Shown here in pieces: positions 49,544-58,173 of a DNA stretch of 64,000 bases. The translations under genes were made by a program, and so were the position numbers. The stretch covers positions 1-64,000 of the forward strand of contig CALCYT010000033.1 of assembly GCA_937906455.1 (NCBI GenBank), written 5' to 3'. The stretch comes from an uncultured Bacteroidales bacterium (GTDB taxonomy: Bacteria > Bacteroidota > Bacteroidia > Bacteroidales > F082). The first letter of the stretch is position 1. Each line of letters opens with the position of its first letter. A model generated the notes under the pieces. The model did not search any database. It was not told the origin of the DNA and saw only the letters and a program-made list of their open reading frames with translations.

Positions 49544-52051
49544 TTACTTCACAACAACGCGTGTAACTGTTGAGTTATTGGCATTGTCAATGATGTTGAG
49601 GAAGTAAACACCGGCACCATAAACGCTCATGTCAACTGTTGTGTTGCGCACCACGTTGATGAGCTGACCGGCTGCGCTGTAGATAGCAATGGCCGAGATG
49701 TTCTCGCCTTCAACGTTAACCATGCCTGTTGTCGGGTTAGGATATACGTTGTATGCGCTCTCCACTGTCTCGTCAACCATTTCACCTGTCACTGTAAGTG
49801 TCAACGGAACGATGAACTCTTCATTGTCAGGATCATTGGTCAAGAAAATGATAACTGCCTCCATCACATCACCTGTTGACAAACCTATCGAGTTAAGGCT
49901 GACAGTAACGACATCTGTCTCGCCAATTGCTATTGAGCCTTCAGGTTTGCTCAATGTTGCCCATGTTGCAGGAACCGGTGAGCCGGCGATGTTGATACGG
50001 ATGTGGAAGTTACCGTAGTCGGTTGAGAAGACCTCTCCGCATCTGTTGAAGGCGCCACCGCCGTTTGTGCGATAGTAGTCGCCATAACCTGAGTTAACAC
50101 CCTCATCAAAGCACATAGGATATCCGCCAGCAGCTTGTGTAAACTCGCAGGTTGCCCAAACATTGTAACCTGTCAACGCCACAGGTGTGTCGAAGGTCGC
50201 GATGTTCCAACCGTTTGAAACGATTGATGAGTATGGGATAACTTTCTCGGCGATCACTTCACCTGGCTGACCGTACATTCCCTGGCTGTAGATACGGAAG
50301 GTGAGAGGAGTGTTGGCCTCAATGCCAAGACCGCTTGATTCGCCTTCATAGAGAGCATATTGCACGCTCACAATCTGTGTACCCATTGCTGAGCCTGCAT
50401 AAACTGAACCCGGGAACATGGCACCCACTTCCATAAGAACAGGGTCGTCACCGGTCAAACCAACCAATGCGATGTTGGTGCCTGTTGTCTCATCCGGATC
50501 AAGGTCATAGTTGAGCTGACCATTGCCTGTTGTCACCTCGCTTGTGCCGAAGTCAATCCAACCGGTCCAGTCACCGATTGATGTGCCGTTTTCGTTGCTG
50601 ATGGTGATATCAACCGATGCCATGTCATCTTCAGCGACATACGCATTGATCTCATCCGTGTCAAATTCAATTGTTGCGTGTGTTTCCTGACCGATTCTTG
50701 TGAATCTGAAATTGTCAAGATAGTAGCATCCTAATGTTGCGTTAGGAGCATAGAAGTCCATAGCATCCATCTTACGGCCGACCACGTTAGAGCCGAAGCT
50801 GTCCAAGCTCCACTGCCATGAGACGATGGAGATCTCTTCGGGCTGTGTTGTCTCTGAACGATAGAACAATTCCGCCTCGTCAGCGTCGCAATCCACATGG
50901 ATTCTGAAGAACATCCACTCATCCACAACTGCCGGAATGTCACCGTTGCTGTTAGCGCCGGCGTGCACCGTGCCATGACCTACTGTATATGTAGTCGAAC
51001 TTGTGCTGCCATCGTTGGTGGCGTTCAGATAAGCCTGCATTGCCCATGTTGAACCTGAACCGTTGAACTCGTGAAGGATGTTGAAGTAACCATACTTGCC
51101 GGCATCGCAATAGATAGCGAACTCAAGGTCGTATGCACCCGACTCCTGACCGCCGAGAAGGAGGACGTTGTCGTTACTACCTGAGATGTAACCGCATTTT
51201 GAGCCACCGGCCTCAGCGATGATACCGTCTTCGCTGCCACCGGGAGCGTTGGTCCATGTTGTCCACCAGTCGTTGCCGATAGCTTGAGCCTCAACAGCGA
51301 TATGGTTGCCAAGAGTGTAGGCCTCGAAGTCGTCGTCAATCAGAATCTGGTCGTCAGCACCTGAGATGATACCGATGTTGTCAACATAGAACTCTGATGT
51401 TGCCGCATTCTCCGGAGGATAGAAGTCCATGGCGTCGAGGGTACGACCCACGGTGTTCTGGCCGAAGCTGTCCAAGCTCCACTGCCATGAGCAGATCTCC
51501 TGCTCGGGATCGCCTGCGATGTTCCAATAAAGAGTCGCAAGGTCTTGATCCATGTCGATGTGCACTCTGTACTGCATCCACTGATCCCAAACGCAAGGGA
51601 TGTCAGCTGTACCGCTGCTGCCGGCGTGGACTGTGCCGTGACCAACACCTGGAGTGGTGGTCGAACCGTCATTCGACGCGCAGAGATAGAACTGTGCAGC
51701 CCATGTTGAACTGCTGCCGGCGAAGTGGTGCAAAACATTGAAGTAACCGTTCTTGCCGTTCGGCACATATGCATCAAACACAAGGTCGAACACACCTGAC
51801 TCAATACCACCAAGACGGAGAATCTGGTCGTTGCCATAGGTGAAGTGAGCTGCCATTGAACCGTCAGCCATGTCGAAGACACCGTCTTCCGACCCACCAG
51901 GAGCATTTGACCATGTTGTCCATGGCTCGCCAAGTGTCTGAGCAATCTTGTTACCTGCTGTCTGTCCTTCGAAATCGAAGTACAATGACTGTGCGAAAGT
52001 GCTGCCCATTAAGAAAGCAATCATCGCAATAAGTAAAGATACTTTTTTCAT
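49544..52051 (-). CDS. large secreted protein with duplicated N-terminal domain and T9SS type A sorting domain
   Basis: 835 residues. Signal peptide MKKVSLLIAMIAFLMGSTFAQ, then two homologous jelly-roll-like domains (about 22-232 and 238-450) with shared segments WTTWxNAPGGSEDG, GHGTVHAG and SWQWSLDSFG. A following beta-rich region (about 455-745) contains two Ig-like parts. The end is a T9SS type A sorting domain (YNVYPNPTTGMVNVEGE ... GVYFLNIIDN ... VTRVVVK). It is probably a surface or secreted protein binding a polymer, but I cannot assign ligand or catalysis. Own promoter and strong terminator, so monocistronic. Confidence 0.8.
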   Translation of the reverse strand: MKKVSLLIAMIAFLMGSTFAQSLYFDFEGQTAGNKIAQTLGEPWTTWSNAPGGSEDGVFDMADGSMAAHFTYGNDQILRLGGIESGVFDLVFDAYVPNGKNGYFNVLHHFAGSSSTWAAQFYLCASNDGSTTTPGVGHGTVHAGSSGTADIPCVWDQWMQYRVHIDMDQDLATLYWNIAGDPEQEICSWQWSLDSFGQNTVGRTLDAMDFYPPENAATSEFYVDNIGIISGADDQILIDDDFEAYTLGNHIAVEAQAIGNDWWTTWTNAPGGSEDGIIAEAGGSKCGYISGSNDNVLLLGGQESGAYDLEFAIYCDAGKYGYFNILHEFNGSGSTWAMQAYLNATNDGSTSSTTYTVGHGTVHAGANSNGDIPAVVDEWMFFRIHVDCDADEAELFYRSETTQPEEISIVSWQWSLDSFGSNVVGRKMDAMDFYAPNATLGCYYLDNFRFTRIGQETHATIEFDTDEINAYVAEDDMASVDITISNENGTSIGDWTGWIDFGTSEVTTGNGQLNYDLDPDETTGTNIALVGLTGDDPVLMEVGAMFPGSVYAGSAMGTQIVSVQYALYEGESSGLGIEANTPLTFRIYSQGMYGQPGEVIAEKVIPYSSIVSNGWNIATFDTPVALTGYNVWATCEFTQAAGGYPMCFDEGVNSGYGDYYRTNGGGAFNRCGEVFSTDYGNFHIRINIAGSPVPATWATLSKPEGSIAIGETDVVTVSLNSIGLSTGDVMEAVIIFLTNDPDNEEFIVPLTLTVTGEMVDETVESAYNVYPNPTTGMVNVEGENISAIAIYSAAGQLINVVRNTTVDMSVYGAGVYFLNIIDNANNSTVTRVVVK

Positions 52052-52107
52052 GTGATTTAGATTTAGTTAAACATTAATTTCTACTTTTTTGTTCGTGTTT
52101 GAACTTG

Positions 52108-52115
52108 CAAATATA
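52108..52115 (-). promoter_or_regulatory. -7 box (TATATTTG) for the duplicated-domain cargo gene
   Basis: TAnnTTTG match followed by C on the minus strand, 57 bases upstream of the ATG. Confidence 0.7.
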
Positions 52116-52155
52116 GTAAGTTTTTTATTATCTTTAACCTTTTTTTTGATTTTTT

Positions 52156-52815
52156 TTATTTCAGATAGGCTAAAACCGACACCTGACCCCTTATTTTATT
52201 GCCTATCTCAACATTTATCCGAGAATCACACGGAAGGAAAAAATCCAGTCTCGACCCGAATCTTATCATGCCGAACTCCTTGCCGACCTCCGCTTTGTCG
52301 CCTTCTTTGATATCGCACACAATCCTCCGAGCCATCACACCGGCCACCTGCCTGAACAACACCTCCCGGCCTTGTTCGTCCCTGACAGCCACCGTGTTAC
52401 GCTCATTCAACTCCGACGATTTCGGATTTATCGCAAACAACTTCTTCCCGGGATGATATTTCACATAACTCACGACTCCATCCATCGGAAACCAGTTCAC
52501 ATGCACGTCGTATGCCGACATGAATACCGAAATCTGTATCCTCTTGTCGTGAAAATACTCTTTCTCCTCCACTTCCTCAATGGCTACAACCTCACCGTCA
52601 GCCGCTGAAACAACGGCGTTTTCCACATGCGTGACCGGCCTGCCTGTCGGGACACGGAAAAACGACACCGACCATAACCCGACCAACACTCCTATTATAA
52701 TAATGGGAATCAACACCACAAGTGGGGCATGCGACAAAATCGCGGCGACAATTATCATTGCAATCATCGCGAGCACCACCGCAATAACCCCGAATCCCTT
52801 TCTGTGTATATACAT
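52156..52815 (-). CDS. psd: phosphatidylserine decarboxylase
   Basis: 219 residues, short bacterial type. Converts phosphatidylserine to phosphatidylethanolamine at the inner membrane. Two N-terminal hydrophobic helices (about 8-50), then the catalytic part with FMSAYDVHVNWFP and the self-cleavage site RFGSRLDFFLP, where Ser becomes the pyruvoyl group. It follows cdsA after 24 bases, so CDP-diacylglycerol and phosphatidylethanolamine steps are joined in one unit; the phosphatidylserine synthase is not present here. Confidence 0.92.
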   Translation of the reverse strand: MYIHRKGFGVIAVVLAMIAMIIVAAILSHAPLVVLIPIIIIGVLVGLWSVSFFRVPTGRPVTHVENAVVSAADGEVVAIEEVEEKEYFHDKRIQISVFMSAYDVHVNWFPMDGVVSYVKYHPGKKLFAINPKSSELNERNTVAVRDEQGREVLFRQVAGVMARRIVCDIKEGDKAEVGKEFGMIRFGSRLDFFLPCDSRINVEIGNKIRGQVSVLAYLK

Positions 52816-52839
52816 ATCAATAATAATTTTCCATCAATC

Positions 52840-53643
52840 CTACCCCACTAACCAGTAACAATAAACCATCGGCACCGCCAAAAAAGTAGCGTCGAATCTG
52901 TCGAGTATGCCCCCGTGCCCGGGTATCACGTTGCCGGAGTCCTTCACCCCCGCCTGCCGCTTCATCATCGACTCGCACAAATCGCCTAAACTGCCGAAAA
53001 CCACAATAATCACGGCCGTTATCATCATTTTACAGTCATCCATGACTAATAGCCAATAATGATTCATCAAAAATGATGCCAAAACTGTCATAACAAGCCC
53101 TCCGACACTGCCTTCTATGGTCTTTTTCGGTGAAATACGCTCAAAAAGCTTATGCTTCCCGAATGCCATCCCTGTCAAGTAAGCGAAGATGTCGTTTATC
53201 CAAATCAAACAGAACAACATGATAATCAAATACTTGCCTTCAATCGTATCAATCGGTGCATTCCAATAAAACTCCATCATCAAGATGCAGGGCAATGCCA
53301 CATAAAACATTGATGTCCAACAACTTACTACAATTTTCTCAAACGAATGTCTCTTCGAGAACAATGCTATTAATAAAGGTGTAAGCAGCAATATCAATTG
53401 TATGATGTGTGAATATAGATAAAAAATGACGCTCAGCACAAAAAACAATGTCCCCAAAAGAACAGTCGATACCGTCAACGACCGATTGTCTTCTTTCACC
53501 ATCAGTTTGCTAACTTCTTGGGAACCAATGGCAACAGTCGCCAACATAAGTGCGAAAAACGCCCAATAGTCCATCAGAATGCTCCCAATCACAACGATTA
53601 CAAACAAACTCCCGAACACAGTCCTCTTAGCCAATTCACTCAT
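52840..53643 (-). CDS. cdsA: phosphatidate cytidylyltransferase
   Basis: 267-residue polytopic inner-membrane enzyme that makes CDP-diacylglycerol from phosphatidate and CTP. About seven hydrophobic segments. The complete family signature is present: S-MMKRQAGVKDSGNVIPGHGG-ILDRFD, with the catalytic Asp residues. First gene of cdsA-psd, with its own promoter. Confidence 0.94.
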   Translation of the reverse strand: MSELAKRTVFGSLFVIVVIGSILMDYWAFFALMLATVAIGSQEVSKLMVKEDNRSLTVSTVLLGTLFFVLSVIFYLYSHIIQLILLLTPLLIALFSKRHSFEKIVVSCWTSMFYVALPCILMMEFYWNAPIDTIEGKYLIIMLFCLIWINDIFAYLTGMAFGKHKLFERISPKKTIEGSVGGLVMTVLASFLMNHYWLLVMDDCKMMITAVIIVVFGSLGDLCESMMKRQAGVKDSGNVIPGHGGILDRFDATFLAVPMVYCYWLVG

Positions 53644-53665
53644 TTTTCACATCATTTTTAATCCG

Positions 53666-53673
53666 CAAATATA
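53666..53673 (-). promoter_or_regulatory. -7 box (TATATTTG) for cdsA-psd with TTTG 20 bases upstream
   Basis: TTTG (53694-53697 on the minus strand), a 20-base spacer, then TATATTTG, 22 bases before the ATG. Confidence 0.75.
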
Positions 53674-53730
53674 CAAATTTTTATTCACTCAACCAAACAC
53701 ACACACTTTTTACTTTTCAACCATCAACTT

Positions 53731-53790
53731 AAAACTCTAAACTCTAAACTACTCTCAACTCTAAACTCTAAACTCTAAACTCTAAACTCT
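53731..53790. repeat. 7-base tandem array (aaactct)
   Basis: About seven copies of aaactct, with variants. On the minus strand the first unit supplies the terminal Val codon and TAG stop of mazG. Confidence 0.8.
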
Positions 53791-54552
53791 CTTCGCCTTC
53801 TTCCACAAAGCCTCCATCTCATCCAAAGTCATGTCCGCCACGCTTTTTCCCGTCTCTTTCGCCTTCTCCTCGATATACGCAAAGCGCTTTTTGAATTTAT
53901 TGTTTGCATGTTCCAGCGCATCGTCTGCATTAACTTTTATGAAACGCGAATAATTCACGAGGGCGAACAGCAAGTCGCCGAACTCCTCGTCAAGCCGCTC
54001 CTTGCTGCCGTTGTTCTTGACCTCATCTTGTAGCTCGTTCATCTCCTCAAGTACTTTTTCCCAGCAGTCTTCCTTGTTAGCCCAGTCAAAACCCACTCCG
54101 GAAGCCTTGTCGGTCATTCTGTATGCCTTCAAAAGCGGTGGCAGACCGGCAGGGACACCGCCTAAAACGCTCTTGTTGCCTTCTTTCTTAATCTTTATCT
54201 TCTCCCAGTTTTCCAAAACGTCCTCAGCCGTATCCACCTTTACGTCGCCATAAATGTGCGGGTGGCGCAGAATCAGCTTGTCGCAAATGCTGTTTATCAC
54301 ATCGGAAATGTCAAACAAACCTCTCTCGTCAGCGATGCGCGCATAAAAGACGATGTGCATTATCAAATCGCCTAACTCTTTCTTAATATCTTGATAATCA
54401 GATGCTAATATAGCCTCACTAAGCTCGTACGTCTCCTCGATGGTAAGATGACGCAAACTCTCGATGGTCTGCTTCTTGTCCCACGGACAACCTTTTCTCA
54501 GGTCGTCCATAATGTCCAACAATCGTTTAAATGCCTCTAACCTCTTGTCCAT
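53782..54552 (-). CDS. mazG: nucleoside triphosphate pyrophosphohydrolase
   Basis: 256 residues; all-alpha NTP pyrophosphohydrolase that hydrolyses (d)NTPs, including damaged ones, to NMP and PPi. Two MazG domains: the first with CPWDKKQTIESLRHLTIEETYEL (EExxE metal ligands) and KKELGDLIMHIVFYA; the second with NELQDEVKN and EEFGDLLFALVNY. Family-typical length. The last codons and stop run into the tandem array. Confidence 0.94.
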   Translation of the reverse strand: MDKRLEAFKRLLDIMDDLRKGCPWDKKQTIESLRHLTIEETYELSEAILASDYQDIKKELGDLIMHIVFYARIADERGLFDISDVINSICDKLILRHPHIYGDVKVDTAEDVLENWEKIKIKKEGNKSVLGGVPAGLPPLLKAYRMTDKASGVGFDWANKEDCWEKVLEEMNELQDEVKNNGSKERLDEEFGDLLFALVNYSRFIKVNADDALEHANNKFKKRFAYIEEKAKETGKSVADMTLDEMEALWKKAKRV

Positions 54553-54565
54553 TTCATTTTTTTTG

Positions 54566-54573
54566 CAAAATTA
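54566..54573 (-). promoter_or_regulatory. -7 box (TAATTTTG) for mazG with TTG 20 bases upstream
   Basis: TTG at 54594-54596 (minus strand), a 20-base spacer, then TAATTTTG followed by C, 13 bases before the ATG. Confidence 0.7.
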
Positions 54574-54658
54574 CAACTTTTACTTAAAAAACACAATTTA
54601 AAATGAAAAAAAGATTCAAGTTTTACACAAAAAGAGCTGCAGTTATCTTAAAAAAACG

Positions 54659-54666
54659 TACTTTTG
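54659..54666 (+). promoter_or_regulatory. -7 box (TACTTTTG) for the PagL-like gene
   Basis: TAnnTTTG match followed by C, ending only 4 bases before the ATG at 54671. No good -33 box is seen. Confidence 0.55.
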
Positions 54667-54670
54667 CAGC

Positions 54671-55810
54671 ATGTTCAAGACTTGCGGACATAAAAAGTTT
54701 TTTTCACTTTCTTTGCTTGCATTATTGATTTTCAATGACATGTCGGCAAAGGATAATGACTCCATCGTATCTCCTAACATACAAATTGAGCTTCGGGCAA
54801 GCAGTGCCTTCATGATTTGCCATCATCCTGAGATGAAATATTTCAAAACCCATTTCCCTATTTTCGAAATAAGTGCGCAACAAGTGACCTATGGCAGAAA
54901 ATCATGGCAGTCAAAATCCAACTACCCCGCCGTTGGTATCACCTTGTTATACAGCGACTTAGGCGGTTACAAAGAAATCGGTTCCGCTTATGCGGCATAT
55001 CCTTTCATGAGCTTCAACTGCCTGAAAACCCCTAAAAACCAACTCAACTTGAAGCTTGGCGTCGGCATCGGTTATATCACCAAGGTCTTTGAAGTCAAGA
55101 CCAATCCGAGAAACACCTTCATCGGGGCGCATTTCAATGCCGCCATCAACTTAACTGCAGAATACAACCAATTCATAACCAATAGGTTAAGTGTTGCGGC
55201 ATTTGTTGGATTCACCCATTTCTCCAACGGAGCGCGACGAGCGCCAAACAACGGCATCAATATCGCACACGCAGGACTTAACACGAAATATTTCATTAGT
55301 GAGCCTAAAACCAAAATAGACAAGCAACCAACTGACAATCAACAATATAAGCCCTGGATTGACAAAAACTACTCCTTCTCTGTGGCCTTCACATACGCTA
55401 TCAAAGACATTGACGAGTTTACCGGATACAATAAAACATGGTCGGTTTATCATCTGTATTTTGACTTCATGAAACGCTTGACAGAAATGAGTAAACTTGG
55501 CGTCGGATTCGACCTTGTTTGCGACATGACTGACATAGACATATTGAAAATCAAGGAGATACCTTTCACCCCGATTCAAGTGCTGAAGCCGGGAATAAAT
55601 ATCGCATATGAAATAGCTTTCGGCTCCACATCGTTCATTTTCAATGTGGGATGTCATGTCGCGGGCAGAGAAATGGGCGACGGATACCTTTATCAAAAAA
55701 TAGGCGCGAGACTATCCGTAAGCAAAAACATCTTCCTCACCTGCGTCCTCAACACACATTTCGGATGGGCCGATTATGTTGGATTCGGAATAGGTTATAA
55801 AATAAATTGA
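54671..55810 (+). CDS. acyloxyacyl hydrolase / PagL-like outer-membrane beta-barrel
   Basis: 379 residues with a signal-like N-terminus (about 9-27). Beta-strand-rich barrel. The PagL-type motif FTHFSNGARRAPNNGIN holds His183 and Ser185, equivalent to the His-Ser pair of the lipid A 3-O-deacylase PagL; the third triad position (Glu in PagL, 14 residues after the His) is Asn197 here. A role in removing an acyl chain from lipid A is suggested by the family, but the changed residue leaves activity open. The C-terminal region (about 210-379) continues the barrel. Its stop is one base before the start of the GIN-domain lipoprotein gene, so they form a pair. Confidence 0.75.
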   Translation: MFKTCGHKKFFSLSLLALLIFNDMSAKDNDSIVSPNIQIELRASSAFMICHHPEMKYFKTHFPIFEISAQQVTYGRKSWQSKSNYPAVGITLLYSDLGGYKEIGSAYAAYPFMSFNCLKTPKNQLNLKLGVGIGYITKVFEVKTNPRNTFIGAHFNAAINLTAEYNQFITNRLSVAAFVGFTHFSNGARRAPNNGINIAHAGLNTKYFISEPKTKIDKQPTDNQQYKPWIDKNYSFSVAFTYAIKDIDEFTGYNKTWSVYHLYFDFMKRLTEMSKLGVGFDLVCDMTDIDILKIKEIPFTPIQVLKPGINIAYEIAFGSTSFIFNVGCHVAGREMGDGYLYQKIGARLSVSKNIFLTCVLNTHFGWADYVGFGIGYKIN

Positions 55811-55811
55811 C

Positions 55812-56606
55812 ATGAAAGTTAAATCATTGATAATAATTATATTAGCGTATGCTGCTTGCATGCTATCATGCAAAAAAACACCTTTGTCAATCGGTGAAAT
55901 CACAACACAACAACGCACTATATCCACCTATTTCGACAAGGTGAAAATCCTCGACAACATCAATCTCACCTTCGTGAAGTCGGATTGTAACAAGGTGGAG
56001 ATAACAACAGGCAAGAACTTGATTGACAACATCTTAACAGAAGTCAACACCAACGACAGCGTCTTGACTATCAAAAACGACAACAAATTGGATTGGATAC
56101 GTCCGTATGACTATACTTTGGACTTGAAACTATATTACAAAGACATCAATTATGTGCTTCTCGCGACTTCGGGAAATGTTTCCACTGAGAACCAGTTCAA
56201 CAGCGACACAATCTATAACCCGCATCCCGGCGACACCCTGACGAGCCCGTTGATGTATGTTTTCGAAATCGACGGCGCGTCGGGTGAAATCGACCTGACG
56301 CTGAACAACTGCCCTTATCTGTTTGTAAACTATGAATACGGCACCTGCAAAGTCGTCGTTCATGGCGAAAACAACCAATATTTCAGAGTTCGTCATAAAA
56401 GTTACGGCGACCTCAACGCCATTGATTATCAAGCCGAACGCGTCTCTGTCACCAACAAATCAGTTGGCGATTGCTACGTGCAGGCCAGTGAGCGGATCAC
56501 CGCTGCAATCGATAAAAACGGCAATATATATTATAAAGGTGAGCCTGTCTCGATTGACTGTATTTACGGTCCGAATGCGACAGGCAGGCTCATCAAGACA
56601 GAATAA
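55812..56606 (+). CDS. lipoprotein with GIN-type (DUF2807) adhesin-head domain
   Basis: 264 residues. The signal peptide ends at a lipobox (CMLSC, Cys20), so it is a lipoprotein. The mature part begins by YFDKVKILDNINLTFVKSD and continues with repeated beta strands (KVEITTGKNLIDNI, LLATSGNVSTEN, CKVVVHGENN), matching the beta-helix-like GIN domain common in Bacteroidota. Its ligand is unknown. Coupled to the PagL-like gene, so the two may act at the outer membrane together. Confidence 0.75.
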   Translation: MKVKSLIIIILAYAACMLSCKKTPLSIGEITTQQRTISTYFDKVKILDNINLTFVKSDCNKVEITTGKNLIDNILTEVNTNDSVLTIKNDNKLDWIRPYDYTLDLKLYYKDINYVLLATSGNVSTENQFNSDTIYNPHPGDTLTSPLMYVFEIDGASGEIDLTLNNCPYLFVNYEYGTCKVVVHGENNQYFRVRHKSYGDLNAIDYQAERVSVTNKSVGDCYVQASERITAAIDKNGNIYYKGEPVSIDCIYGPNATGRLIKTE

Positions 56607-56611
56607 GAGGC

Positions 56612-58084
56612 TTAGTAAGCTTTCGCGAAAATCACCCTGCGTTTCGAGGGTTTTCCGGAATACACATCAAGGCCGTCCTCATAGTCGTCGTCAAGCGGGA
56701 TGCAGCGCAGAGTGGCTTTTGTCTCTTCTTTGATGGCAAGCTCCGTCTCGGTGGTGCCGTCCCAGTGAGCGTAGGCGAACCCGCCGTTTTCAATCACTTG
56801 TTTGAACTCTTCCCAAGTGTCCACACGGTGTGTGTTTGCCTTACGATACTCCAAAGCCCTGTTGAACAAGCTATCCTGAATCTCATCAAGCAATCCGATG
56901 ATGTGGTCTTCCATCTCCGCCTCTGAAATCGACTGTTTCGTCAATGTGTCGCGACGCGCTATCTCGACGGTTTGATTCTCAACATCACGAGGACCTGCCG
57001 CGAGACGCACCGGCACGCCTTTCATCTCCCATTCGGCGAATTTGTACCCCGGCTTTTGGGTGTCACGGTCATCAAATTTCACTCTAAGTCCTTTAGCCTC
57101 AAGACGTTGCTTCATCTTAGCGCAATAGTCCAAGACAGCCTGCTGCTGGTCGTCGGTCTTGTAAATAGGCACTATGACGACCTCAATAGGCGCGACTTTC
57201 GGAGGCAAGACAAGACCGTTGTCATCAGAATGAGCCATGATGAGTGCTCCCATCAGACGTGTCGAAACACCCCACGACGTCGCCCATACGTATTCGAGCT
57301 TGTTTTCTTTGTTAAGATATTTCACGTCAAACGCTTTCGCGAAATTCTGACCGAGGAAATGCGACGTTCCTGCCTGTAAAGCCTTGCCGTCCTGCATCAT
57401 TGCCTCTATGCAGAAAGTCTCCACGGCACCCGCGAAACGCTCGTTGGCCGATTTTATTCCACGTATGACAGGTACCGCCATGTATTTCTCGGCGAAATCG
57501 GCGTAAACACCAAGCATTTTCTCGGCTTCAGCCATAGCCTCCTCACTGGTGGCATGAGCGGTGTGCCCTTCTTGCCAAAGGAACTCGGCCGTGCGAAGGA
57601 ACAGGCGCGTGCGCATCTCCCAACGAACCACATTGGCCCACTGATTGCATAAAATCGGGAGGTCACGGTAACTCTTTATCCAATTTCTGTATGTGTCCCA
57701 GATGATTGTCTCAGACGTCGGACGAACTATCAACTCCTCCTCCAATTTCGCCTCCGGATCAACGACAATACCGGGGCCGTCGGGGTTTTTCATCAGACGA
57801 TAATGCGTCACGACGGCGCATTCCTTGGCAAAACCCTCAACGTGGCTCGCCTCCTTGCTGAAGAAACTCTTCGGGATAAAAAGCGGGAAATACGCGTTGA
57901 CGTGCCCCGTCTCCTTGAACATCTTGTCGAGAGCGTCATGCATGAACTCCCAAATAGCATATCCGTAAGGCTTTATCACCATACAACCTCTCACTGCGGA
58001 ACTCTCCGCCAACTCTGCTTTATTCACAATATCATTATACCATTGCGAATAATTTTCTTGACGTGTTGTAATTTCTTTTGCCAT
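56612..58084 (-). CDS. proS: prolyl-tRNA synthetase, archaeal/eukaryotic type
   Basis: 490 residues; class II aminoacyl-tRNA synthetase that charges tRNA-Pro. Short form without the editing insertion of the long bacterial type. Motif 2 VVRWEMRTRLFLRTAEFLWQEGHTAH (read in parts), motif 3 STRLMGALIMAHSDDNGLVLP, anticodon-binding domain (about 290-400), and a C-terminal zinc-like domain with CIP and a tyrosine end (VIFAKAY) as in the archaeal-type enzymes. Convergent with the GIN gene, 5 bases apart. Bacteroidota normally have this type, so it is not evidence of recent transfer. Confidence 0.96.
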   Translation of the reverse strand: MAKEITTRQENYSQWYNDIVNKAELAESSAVRGCMVIKPYGYAIWEFMHDALDKMFKETGHVNAYFPLFIPKSFFSKEASHVEGFAKECAVVTHYRLMKNPDGPGIVVDPEAKLEEELIVRPTSETIIWDTYRNWIKSYRDLPILCNQWANVVRWEMRTRLFLRTAEFLWQEGHTAHATSEEAMAEAEKMLGVYADFAEKYMAVPVIRGIKSANERFAGAVETFCIEAMMQDGKALQAGTSHFLGQNFAKAFDVKYLNKENKLEYVWATSWGVSTRLMGALIMAHSDDNGLVLPPKVAPIEVVIVPIYKTDDQQQAVLDYCAKMKQRLEAKGLRVKFDDRDTQKPGYKFAEWEMKGVPVRLAAGPRDVENQTVEIARRDTLTKQSISEAEMEDHIIGLLDEIQDSLFNRALEYRKANTHRVDTWEEFKQVIENGGFAYAHWDGTTETELAIKEETKATLRCIPLDDDYEDGLDVYSGKPSKRRVIFAKAY

Positions 58085-58125
58085 TTTTAAAAGTTTGGTA
58101 CGATTTTTGTTAGTTTTTCAGTGTG

Positions 58126-58133
58126 CAAAATTA
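58126..58133 (-). promoter_or_regulatory. -7 box (TAATTTTG) for proS
   Basis: TAnnTTTG match followed by C on the minus strand, 42 bases upstream of the ATG. Confidence 0.7.
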
Positions 58134-58173
58134 CAAAAATTTTTGCAATGTACTAATAAAAAGGTGAATTATT

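Noticed and set aside
56612..58084. Horizontal transfer of an archaeal-type prolyl-tRNA synthetase
   Set aside because: This type is normal for Bacteroidota, so the gene is not evidence of recent transfer.
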